A stretch of DNA of 23,121 nucleotides, from the NCBI GenBank assembly GCA_023230665.1, contig JALNWY010000031.1:1-23121 (forward strand). Reading direction: 5' to 3'. The translations under genes were made by a program, and so were the position numbers. Below, piece after piece: positions 7,793 through 14,864 of this stretch; position 1 is the first letter of the stretch, and each line of letters begins with the position of its first letter. The notes below the pieces were generated by a model. That model was not told where the DNA came from, ran no database searches, and worked only from the letters and a program-made list of their open reading frames with translations. This DNA is from Deltaproteobacteria bacterium (lineage in GTDB: Bacteria; Desulfobacterota; Desulfomonilia; UBA1062).

Positions 7793-7881
7793 CCTTGTCC
7801 GATTTTCCTCATCTTTAAAAAACCGGAGATACCTTAGTTTTTTGCCCGGGGAATCCCCTGCCTGCTCAAGGCTGTTGTATA

Positions 7882-7910
7882 TTGACTAATGGAAGACGCG
7901 GTCTTAATGT
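7882..7910 (+). promoter_or_regulatory. Possible promoter of the DUF151 gene
   Basis: TTGACT (7882-7887, 5 of 6 to the -35 consensus) is followed after 17 bases by TAATGT (7905-7910), a poor -10. The position, 20 bases before a strong ribosome binding site, is sensible, but the -10 is weak. Confidence 0.3.
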
Positions 7911-7930
7911 ATTCTATAGGAGGAAGAGCC

Positions 7931-8449
7931 ATGCCAGGTTTTGTGGAGATGAAGGTCGCCGGAATAGCCCTGGACCCCACCAACAACGCTCCCATCGTCG
8001 TCCTGCGGGATATCGAGGGCAAGTTCGTGCTCCCGATCTGGATCGGCATCATGGAGGCGAGCGCCATTGCCGCGTCACTTGAGGGCGTTCGCTATTCCAG
8101 GCCCATGACTCATGACCTCTTCAAATCCGTGATAGAAACACTGGGTGCACAGGTGGAAAAGATCGAGGTGGTGGATATCCGGGACAATGTATTCTATGCC
8201 CTGATCACCTTGGACGATAAAGGGAACAAGGTCACGATCGACGCAAGGCCGTCCGACGCCATCGCCATCGCCTTGAGGTTTGACTGCGCCATCTTTGTGG
8301 CAGACCACGTGGTGAAAGACGCCATCCGGGTGGAGACCAACAAGGAGACGGGCGGCAAGGTCATCGTGGGCTTTGAACAGGACCAGGAGAAGCTCAAGGA
8401 GATCCTGGAGAAGATGAGTCCGGAAGATTTCGGTAAGTTCAAGGCCTGA
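7931..8449 (+). CDS. Bifunctional nuclease domain (DUF151) protein
   Basis: 172 residues. The BFN/DUF151 family is represented by small acidic proteins reported to have DNase/RNase activity. The fold signature is clear: MKVAGIALDPTNNAPIVVLRD, then LPIWIGIMEASAIAASLEG, then HDLFKSVIETLGAQVEKIEV and the RPSDAIAIALRFDCAIFVAD segment. A UvrB/UvrC-like helical stretch, DQEKLKEILEKMSPEDFGKFKA, closes the protein. Start ATG 7931 has AGGAGGAA 5 bases upstream, the strongest ribosome binding site of this region; an upstream in-frame ATG at 7889 lacks one. It follows the ecfA-like gene after 138 bases and probably has its own promoter. The physiological role is unknown. Confidence 0.88.
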   Translation: MPGFVEMKVAGIALDPTNNAPIVVLRDIEGKFVLPIWIGIMEASAIAASLEGVRYSRPMTHDLFKSVIETLGAQVEKIEVVDIRDNVFYALITLDDKGNKVTIDARPSDAIAIALRFDCAIFVADHVVKDAIRVETNKETGGKVIVGFEQDQEKLKEILEKMSPEDFGKFKA

Positions 8450-8604
8450 TCCCCCTGTCTTTGCTGTATTGCACGGGAGAAGAGCAGTGCGTCCACCCCT
8501 ATTCCCCTGGTGAGAACCGGAGACGATCCCTCCCGAGCCGGCGCCCCGGGCCAAGGATACAGCTTTTCCATTTTCGCAGCAAAACGGAATGATATTCGAT
8601 AATG

Positions 8605-8626
8605 ACCTGAAAAACGGGTTTTTTTG
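8605..8626 (+). terminator. Rho-independent terminator after the DUF151 gene
   Basis: Stem ACCTG/CGGGT (one G-T wobble) with loop AAAAA, followed directly by a run of T. It sits in the 218-base gap before the PAS kinase gene. The stem is only 5 bp, but the T tract is good. Confidence 0.5.
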
Positions 8627-8667
8627 TTGATGCAAAGCCATTCATTGTGTATCTCTATAAAAGAGAT

Positions 8668-10962
8668 ATGGATTCTCGGGACACATCAAAGACCAGTGCG
8701 AAACGGATCAGCAAGGCCATATTCCAGACCATGGTGGAAAAGGCCGGTGACGGGATATTTGTCTATCAGGGCAATCGGTTTTTTTATGTGAACCCCGCCT
8801 TTGAAAAGATGATGGGCTACAGCGCTGGAGAGCTCGAGACCATGAGCTGGCGCGACGCGGTCCATCCGGACTCCCTGGAGATGGTGGAGCAGCGCTATGA
8901 GCACCGGCTCAGGGGAGACGACGTGCCCTCCCGGTACGAAGTGACCTTTGTCACCAGGCGGTCACAGGAGCGGATCATATCCCTTTCCCCTTCGGTCATT
9001 CTGCTGGGCCGCGAGCCGGCAACCCTGAACATTGCGCGGGATATCACCGAGCGCAGGCAGATGGAGGAATATCTCACCTCGTATAATGAGTTCCTCAAAG
9101 GACTCATCGAGAACTCGAGCGATGCGATCATCGCATCGGATCTTAAGGGAAACGCGCTGATATTCAACAAGGCGGCAGAGGAGATCACCGGATACTCTGC
9201 TGCGGAGATGCTCTCGCGCAAGATCAATATCAACGATTTCATGGGACGGGGCGAGAGGCGGCGGATCCTTTCGCTGCTGGATCAGGGCACCCCGGAGAAG
9301 CCCTGCCGGCTGGTCGCTGAGGAGACCACACTCTACGGCAAGGGCGGGGAGTTCATCCCCATCTCGCTCTCAGCCTCCTACATCTACCAGGCCGGCAGGC
9401 CCATTGCGGGCATCAGCATCTTCCGCGACCTGAGGCCCTTGCAGGAGGTGCAGGAAAGGCTCAAGGCCTCCGAGGAAAAGTACCGGGTACTGGTGGAGAA
9501 TGCCAAAGACGGCATCTTTGTCTACCAGGACCATTTCTTCAAGTACACCAACCCGCGGTTCCGGGAGCTCATGGGCTATACCAGCGAGGAGCTGAGATCC
9601 ATGGGGTTTCGCGACCTGGTGAGGCCCGAGCTCGCAGAGCTCATCGAGTCGCGGTACGATAAGAGAATCAGGGGCCACGCAGTGCCCGAGGAGTACGAGA
9701 TCGCCCTGCGGGCCAAAGACGGCACGTGGCGGGCCTTTGAAATCTCGCCCTCCATCATCCGGTTTGAAAAGCGGCCCGCCACGCAAAACATCATCCGCGA
9801 CATCACGCAGAGGCGCATGCAGCAGAAGGCCCTGCGCGCCTCGGAAACCAAATACCGGACCACCGTGGAGCACACCGGCACGGCCATCATGCTCCTGGAG
9901 GAGAACCGGATCGTCTCCCTGGTCAACCGGCAGTTCGAACGACTCACGGGCTTCAGCCGGGAGGAGATCGAGGGCAAGGTTCCCTTCACAAAGATCGTCC
10001 ATCCTGACGACCGGGAGCGCATGGTGGGTTATCACAAGGCCCGCAGGGAGGGGAAAAAGGACATACCCTCCGAATACGAATTCAGGATCGTGGACAAATC
10101 GGGCAGGGTCAGGGACGCCTCTCTCACCATCGGTCTGATCCCCGGAACCAGGCAGAGCATTGTCTCGGTCATGGACGTCACTGAGAAGAAGAGCATGGAG
10201 CGGGAGCTGGAGCAGGCCCGGAAGATGGCGGCCCTGGGAGAGATGTCGGCCCATGTGGCCCATGAGGTGAGGAACCCGCTCCAGAAGATCAAGACCGGGA
10301 TGGAGCTGCTCCTCAACACCAGTCCCTTGGAGGAACGGCAGATGAAAATCCTCCAGGGGGTGACGAGCGGCATCGACACCCTGGAGAGGTTCGTGATCCA
10401 GATCCTCGAGTGGACGCGCTCCGGCAAGGTGAACCTCAAGATCTACAGCCTCAGCAATATCATTGAAGGCCTTCTGTTCAACCGTGCCGGCCAGTGTGCG
10501 AACCAGCGCGTCGAGGTGAGAACCTCATTCGATTCCGGGCACGACCGGATCATGGTGGACGGGACCCAGATCCGGCAGCTCATCGAGAACCTCATTGACA
10601 ATGCCCTGGACGCCATGCCCGAGGGAGGGACACTCACGGTCTCCACCTCCTTGGCGCCCGGTCATACCTTCAAGGATCGGCCCCACGAGTTTGTCTCGGA
10701 TGCCATGGAGATCCGCGTGGCAGACACCGGGTGCGGTATGGATGAACACGACCTGCAGCACATCTTCCAGCCGTTCATTACCAGAAAGGCCCGGGGAACC
10801 GGGCTCGGACTGGCGCTCGTCCGGAAGATCGTGGATATGCATCACGGCGAGGTTGTCGTATCGAGCAGCCCGGGTGAGGGCTCTTGTTTCGTTGTTTCCG
10901 TTCCCGTGAATCAGTCGGCGATCGAACAGGCATCCGCCGGCAGTAGTGAGGACCTGTCATGA
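8668..10962 (+). CDS. Multi-PAS sensor histidine kinase (NtrB type, soluble)
   Basis: 764 residues without an obvious membrane segment, so probably cytoplasmic. Four PAS domains (about 20-135, 145-260, 270-390, 395-510) precede a HisKA domain with H-box HVAHEVRNPLQ (phospho-acceptor His532) and an HATPase domain (about 625-740) with N-box NLIDNALDAMP, G1 ADTGCGMD, F-box IFQPFIT and G2 GTGLGLALV. PAS1 and PAS3 resemble each other closely (both contain DGIFVYQ and a matching RY..R.RG..VP..YE stretch), indicating internal duplication. The stop overlaps the regulator start (ATGA), so this is its cognate kinase. ATG 8668 is preferred over GTG 8647 although its ribosome binding site is weak (AAGAGAT). 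The stimulus is unknown; no cysteine cluster or other cofactor motif stands out. Confidence 0.92.
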   Translation: MDSRDTSKTSAKRISKAIFQTMVEKAGDGIFVYQGNRFFYVNPAFEKMMGYSAGELETMSWRDAVHPDSLEMVEQRYEHRLRGDDVPSRYEVTFVTRRSQERIISLSPSVILLGREPATLNIARDITERRQMEEYLTSYNEFLKGLIENSSDAIIASDLKGNALIFNKAAEEITGYSAAEMLSRKININDFMGRGERRRILSLLDQGTPEKPCRLVAEETTLYGKGGEFIPISLSASYIYQAGRPIAGISIFRDLRPLQEVQERLKASEEKYRVLVENAKDGIFVYQDHFFKYTNPRFRELMGYTSEELRSMGFRDLVRPELAELIESRYDKRIRGHAVPEEYEIALRAKDGTWRAFEISPSIIRFEKRPATQNIIRDITQRRMQQKALRASETKYRTTVEHTGTAIMLLEENRIVSLVNRQFERLTGFSREEIEGKVPFTKIVHPDDRERMVGYHKARREGKKDIPSEYEFRIVDKSGRVRDASLTIGLIPGTRQSIVSVMDVTEKKSMERELEQARKMAALGEMSAHVAHEVRNPLQKIKTGMELLLNTSPLEERQMKILQGVTSGIDTLERFVIQILEWTRSGKVNLKIYSLSNIIEGLLFNRAGQCANQRVEVRTSFDSGHDRIMVDGTQIRQLIENLIDNALDAMPEGGTLTVSTSLAPGHTFKDRPHEFVSDAMEIRVADTGCGMDEHDLQHIFQPFITRKARGTGLGLALVRKIVDMHHGEVVVSSSPGEGSCFVVSVPVNQSAIEQASAGSSEDLS

Positions 10963-12443
10963 GAAAAGATTCCCTGTCCATGTCGGAAGAAAGAGACCGG
11001 GACAGCCGGGAGAAGAAAAGGATCCTGCTCGTTGACGACGAACAGGTTTTTCTGGAGCAGCTCAAAGACGCGCTTCTATCCTCGAGCCTCGATCTGGTGA
11101 TCGAGACCGCCAGCGACGGGCTGGAAGCGCTGGACAAGCTGAGCATGATGCCTCAGGACATCGTGATCACGGATATCCGGATGCCCCGCATGGACGGGTA
11201 TGCCCTGCTCAAGGAGATCCAGAAACGCTACCCCTCGACCTATGTGGTGGTCATCACCGCCTTCGGGTCGGTATCCGGGGCCGTGGAGGCCATGAGGTAC
11301 GGCGCCAGCGACTTTCTGGAAAAGCCCTTCAACATGAACACCCTGGAACTCTCGCTGGCCAAGATTATCCGTCAGCAGGAGATCCTGAAGGAGAACATCG
11401 AGCTCAAGGGCCGCATCCCCCAGTATACCGAGGGCCTGGACCAGCTCGTGGGCTCGAATGCGAAGATGCAGAAGCTCTACGATCAGATCCTCACCGCAGC
11501 CGATACCAGCCTCACCGTGCTCATCCTGGGAGAGACCGGCACGGGTAAGGAGCTCGTGGCCCGGTCCATCCATTCCCGCAGCGACCGGAGGGCGAAGCCC
11601 TTTGTGACCATCAACTGCGCGGCTGTGCCGGAGAACCTCCTGGAGTCGGAGTTCTTCGGTCACGAGAAGGGCGCTTTCAGCGGGGCAGTCACCCAGCGCA
11701 TCGGAAAGTTCGAGAAGGCCCACACCGGCACGCTGTTCCTGGACGAGATCGGCGACATCCCGCTGGACCTCCAGGCCAAGATCCTGCGGGTCCTGGAAGA
11801 CGGCAAGATCACCCGCCTGGGAAGCAACCGGGAGATCGAACTGGATTTCCGGGTCATCTGCGCCACAAACCGCCCCATCCAGAGCATGATCAAAAAAGAG
11901 CTCTTCCGTGAGGATCTCTTCTATCGCATCAGCGTCCTGCCCATCATCATTCCCCCGCTCAGGGAGCGCAAGGACGACATCTCGCTTCTGGTGAGCCACT
12001 TCATCGAAAAGCACGGGAAAAAGTTCAACTCCCCGGTCAAGGGAGTGTCGAGGGAGGCTATGGATCAGCTCCTGGCTTATTCCTGGCCCGGCAATGTCCG
12101 GGAGATGGAGAACGTGATCCAGCGGGCCATGGTCTCCTGCCGCTCCGAGCGGATCGAGCACGTTGCGGATCTGGGGAAAAGCCTCCACGAGGCGGCCAGC
12201 GCTACGGCAGAGGAAGCGGCGGACGACCCCACCATCTGGGTGGATGCAGGCGAAGGGGCCGGATACCACGCCATCAAGCAGAACCTCATTGAGCAGTTCG
12301 AACGCCGGTATTTCGAGCACCTCCTGAAAAAACACCGGGGGATCATCGCCGAAGCGGCGCGGGAATCCGGGTTGAACTACAAAACCTTCTATCTCAAAGC
12401 GGAAAAATACAACCTCACCAGAAAGAGGGTCCGTGAAGGTTAG
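10959..12443 (+). CDS. Sigma-54-dependent response regulator, NtrC family
   Basis: 494 residues. Receiver domain (about 20-135) with acidic pair D26/D27, phospho-acceptor D72 (TDIRMP) and KPF lysine; AAA+ domain (about 155-395) with Walker A GETGTGKE, the sigma-54 contact loop as GAFSGA, Walker B GTLFLDEIGD and RLREDLFYR-like arginine segment FREDLFYRI; a Fis-type helix-turn-helix (about 445-490) with RGIIAEAARESGLNYKTFY. It activates RNA polymerase-sigma54 at -24/-12 promoters when phosphorylated by the kinase just upstream. GTGAGGA 7 bases before ATG 10959 supports this start and coupling to the kinase. The loop carries Ser in place of the usual Thr (GAFTGA). The target genes are not evident; the exporter 118 bases downstream is one possibility. 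Confidence 0.93.
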   Translation: MRKDSLSMSEERDRDSREKKRILLVDDEQVFLEQLKDALLSSSLDLVIETASDGLEALDKLSMMPQDIVITDIRMPRMDGYALLKEIQKRYPSTYVVVITAFGSVSGAVEAMRYGASDFLEKPFNMNTLELSLAKIIRQQEILKENIELKGRIPQYTEGLDQLVGSNAKMQKLYDQILTAADTSLTVLILGETGTGKELVARSIHSRSDRRAKPFVTINCAAVPENLLESEFFGHEKGAFSGAVTQRIGKFEKAHTGTLFLDEIGDIPLDLQAKILRVLEDGKITRLGSNREIELDFRVICATNRPIQSMIKKELFREDLFYRISVLPIIIPPLRERKDDISLLVSHFIEKHGKKFNSPVKGVSREAMDQLLAYSWPGNVREMENVIQRAMVSCRSERIEHVADLGKSLHEAASATAEEAADDPTIWVDAGEGAGYHAIKQNLIEQFERRYFEHLLKKHRGIIAEAARESGLNYKTFYLKAEKYNLTRKRVREG

Positions 12444-12561
12444 GAAAGCCGCACTTGAGGCAGGTTCCCGGAACATTGGTGATCTTTCCCATCCGCCTGA
12501 ATACACCCGGTATCCACTGTGCGGGGAGCCCGGTCATGGGCGAGCGCCCGGGAGACGATAA

Positions 12562-13962
12562 GTGGAGATTTCGAGCAGAAGAGCGATCGTCCTCGTGGTG
12601 GCGTCCCTCTCATCGTTCCTGACACCGTTTTTGGGTTCATCGGTCAATATTGCGCTGCCTGCAATCGGAGAGGCGTTCTCCATGGATGCCCTCATGCTCA
12701 ACTGGGTCTCCACCTCCTACCTCTTTGCCTCGGCCGTCTTTCTCCTGCCCTTCGGCAGAATGGCCGACATCTACGGGAGGAAGCTGGTCTTTGCCTGGGG
12801 CGTAGCGATCCTTACCCTGGGCTCGTTTCTCATTGTCCTGAGTCCTTCTGCGGGCTTCGTTATCGGGTTTCGCGTCGTGCAGGGGCTCGGAAGCTCCATG
12901 ATATTCGGTACCGGGGTGGCCATCCTCACCTCGGTCTATCCGCCGGAGGAACGCGGGAGGGTGCTGGGAATCAATGTTGCCGCAGTCTATCTGGGGCTTT
13001 CCCTGGGTCCGTTCCTGGGCGGGGTCATGACCGAGCATCTCGGATGGGAGAGTATTTTTCTGGCGGTTGTCCCCATTGGCCTGGCGATCCTGGCCCTGAT
13101 GATCCTGTGCGTGAGGGAGGAACGGGGAAGTGACGGCGGTACTATCGACATCCCCGGGTCTTTTATTTACTCAGGTTCTCTGATCGCCCTCATGTACGGG
13201 TTCTCCCGCATCCAGGAGGCAACCGGGATGGTGCTGGCGCTCACCGGGATTGCGGGCATGCTTGTATTCATCGCGTGGGAAAAAAGGGCGCGGCATCCCC
13301 TGCTGGAAATCAGCCTGATCACCCGGAACCGCCAGTTTGCCATGTCGAATCTGGCCGCCTTCATCCATTACAGCGCCACCTTTGCCATTACCTTCCTCAT
13401 GAGTCTCTACCTGCAGTTCATCAAGGGTATGAGCCCCCAGCAGGCAGGCTTGATCCTGGTATCCCAGCCTCTGGTCATGACCCTGTTCTCTCCCCTGGCG
13501 GGCAGGCTCTCCGACCGGATCGCACCGCGGGTGCTCGCCTCTGTGGGAATGGCAGTCACCAGCCTGGGGCTCTTTCTGCTGGTGTTTCTCACCGATGGGG
13601 CAGGTATGGTGCAGATACTCCTGCCCCTGCTGATTATCGGCCTGGGGTTCGCGTTTTTCTCCTCCCCCAACACCAATGCGGTCATGGGCGCAGTGGACAG
13701 GAGGATGTACGGCCTTGCCGGCGGGTTCATCTCCACCATGCGGGTCGCGGGGCAGGCCATGAGCATGGGGGTCGTGCTCATGCTCTTCGCCCTCTTCATC
13801 GGGCCCAACGCCATCACGCCCGAGCTCCATCCCGCCTTCATGAAGAGCATGAGGATCGGATTCATCATCTTCTCCCTTCTGTGCGGACTGGGCATCTTTG
13901 CCTCGCTGGCCCGGGGCGCGAATCGTAAACAGAGGGCCGATCCTCCCCGGCAGTGGAGCTGA
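12562..13962 (+). CDS. MFS drug/solute exporter, DHA2 (EmrB/QacA) type
   Basis: 466 residues, hydrophobic throughout, with about 12-14 predicted membrane spans. It resembles proton-driven multidrug exporters: N-terminal motif with SSVNIALPAIGEAF and LNWVSTSYLFASAVF, MFS motif A as FGRMADIYGRK, the RVVQGLGSSMIF segment, and antiporter motif C as GLSLGPFLGGV. The substrate cannot be told from the sequence. The GTG start at 12562 has CGGGAG 7 bases upstream. It follows the two-component pair on the same strand after 118 bases and may be regulated by it, but no convincing -24/-12 promoter was seen in that gap. EmrA-like adaptor and outer-membrane partners are absent here. Confidence 0.85.
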   Translation: MEISSRRAIVLVVASLSSFLTPFLGSSVNIALPAIGEAFSMDALMLNWVSTSYLFASAVFLLPFGRMADIYGRKLVFAWGVAILTLGSFLIVLSPSAGFVIGFRVVQGLGSSMIFGTGVAILTSVYPPEERGRVLGINVAAVYLGLSLGPFLGGVMTEHLGWESIFLAVVPIGLAILALMILCVREERGSDGGTIDIPGSFIYSGSLIALMYGFSRIQEATGMVLALTGIAGMLVFIAWEKRARHPLLEISLITRNRQFAMSNLAAFIHYSATFAITFLMSLYLQFIKGMSPQQAGLILVSQPLVMTLFSPLAGRLSDRIAPRVLASVGMAVTSLGLFLLVFLTDGAGMVQILLPLLIIGLGFAFFSSPNTNAVMGAVDRRMYGLAGGFISTMRVAGQAMSMGVVLMLFALFIGPNAITPELHPAFMKSMRIGFIIFSLLCGLGIFASLARGANRKQRADPPRQWS

Positions 13963-13998
13963 GCCGGCTTAAGGGACGTCTGTTTGAAAAATTTGCAG

Positions 13999-14027
13999 TT
14001 GATCCGGCTCCGGGATATTTCTATTCT
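13999..14027 (+). promoter_or_regulatory. Promoter-like sequence ahead of the nicotinamidase gene
   Basis: TTGATC (13999-14004), an exact 17-base spacer and TATTCT (14022-14027), each 4 of 6 to sigma-70 consensus. The expected start near 14034 falls at a near-palindrome (CCGGATTTT / AAAATACCGG, 14032-14052), which could be an operator or a 5' hairpin. Confidence 0.4.
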
Positions 14028-14070
14028 CTATCCGGATTTTAAAAAATACCGGGTTATGGAGGAATATATC

Positions 14071-14751
14071 GTGAAGCTGGAAGATCTGGTTTATGTAAAA
14101 ACAGGCAAGCCCGCATTCGGTGATGCCCTGGCGGTCATTGACCTGCAGAACGATTTCATCCCCGGGGGGACGCTGGCCGTGCAGGAGGGAGATGTCATCA
14201 TCGAAGGGATCAACCGGGTGATGGAACTTTTCAACCGGTCCGACCTCCCGGTGGTGCTCACCCAGGACTGGCATCCCGCGGAACACCGCTCCTTTGCCTC
14301 TGCCCACCCGGGAATGAAACCCTATGGCCCCTTCGAGAGAGAAGGGATCGGCCCGGTCCTCTGGCCCGACCACTGCGTACAGGGGAGCCACGGAGCGGAT
14401 TTTCATAAGAACTTGGGGGTCCGCCATGCCCATGCTGTGATTCGCAAGGGTTATCACCGGGATATCGACAGTTATTCAGGGTTTCTGGAAAACGACGGCA
14501 AAACCCGGACAGGCCTGGACGGCTATCTCAGGGACCGGGGCGTGAAGAGGCTTTTTATCTGTGGCCTCGCCTTGGACTACTGCGTTTTCTTCACCGCGTC
14601 CCACGGCCGCGACCTGGGGTATGAGGTCTGCGTCATCGCCGACTTGGCCAGGCCGGTGGGTTCGCCTCCGGGCAGCCTTTCCAGCGCTCTGGACACCATG
14701 TCGGACAAAGGGGTCTGCTTTGTTTGCTCAGCGGATCTCTTCCCGGTCTAG
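14071..14751 (+). CDS. pncA: Nicotinamidase / isochorismatase-family amidohydrolase
   Basis: 226 residues. Hydrolyses nicotinamide to nicotinic acid for NAD salvage. The catalytic triad is visible as Asp24 (VIDLQNDF), Lys126 (RKGYH) and Cys171 (LALDYCV). The metal site is Asp66, His68, His72 in QDWHPAEH. The segment VLWPDHCVQGSHGADFH and the stretch DIDSYSGFLENDGKTRTGL are typical of PncA rather than other cysteine hydrolases. GTG 14071 is chosen because GGAGG lies 8 bases upstream; ATG 14056 overlaps that ribosome site. The ORF extends upstream to 13984, but those residues do not resemble the family. It converges with cheA. The symbol is used for the function; assignment is by motif. Confidence 0.88.
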   Translation: MKLEDLVYVKTGKPAFGDALAVIDLQNDFIPGGTLAVQEGDVIIEGINRVMELFNRSDLPVVLTQDWHPAEHRSFASAHPGMKPYGPFEREGIGPVLWPDHCVQGSHGADFHKNLGVRHAHAVIRKGYHRDIDSYSGFLENDGKTRTGLDGYLRDRGVKRLFICGLALDYCVFFTASHGRDLGYEVCVIADLARPVGSPPGSLSSALDTMSDKGVCFVCSADLFPV

Positions 14752-14788
14752 GTGCGGTACAGGCAGTCGATTCGCAGGCATGCCGGAA

Positions 14789-14803
14789 TCTCCCTCCGGG
14801 AGA
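14789..14803. other. Short hairpin between convergent pncA and cheA
   Basis: TCTCCC/GGGAGA with a 3-base loop in the 113-base gap between the two convergent stops. There is no T tract on either strand, so it is not a standard terminator, though it may help to end or protect both transcripts. Confidence 0.3.
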
Positions 14804-14864
14804 GATGCGGCCGCAGAATCAAGGCCGCCTGCCATGACTCCGGAAATGCGTTTACCTGGAGCAC

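Noticed and set aside
7817..7843. A6C / GT6 inverted repeat after the ecfA-like gene, as a terminator
   Set aside because: The stem would be almost only A-T pairs and the interior does not pair; an A tract and T tract without a GC stem is not a credible terminator.
12509..12522. GG-N10-GC (-24/-12-like) spacing upstream of the MFS gene
   Set aside because: Only the GG and GC dinucleotides fit; the flanking bases do not match TGGCAC or TTGCA, so chance occurrence is likely.
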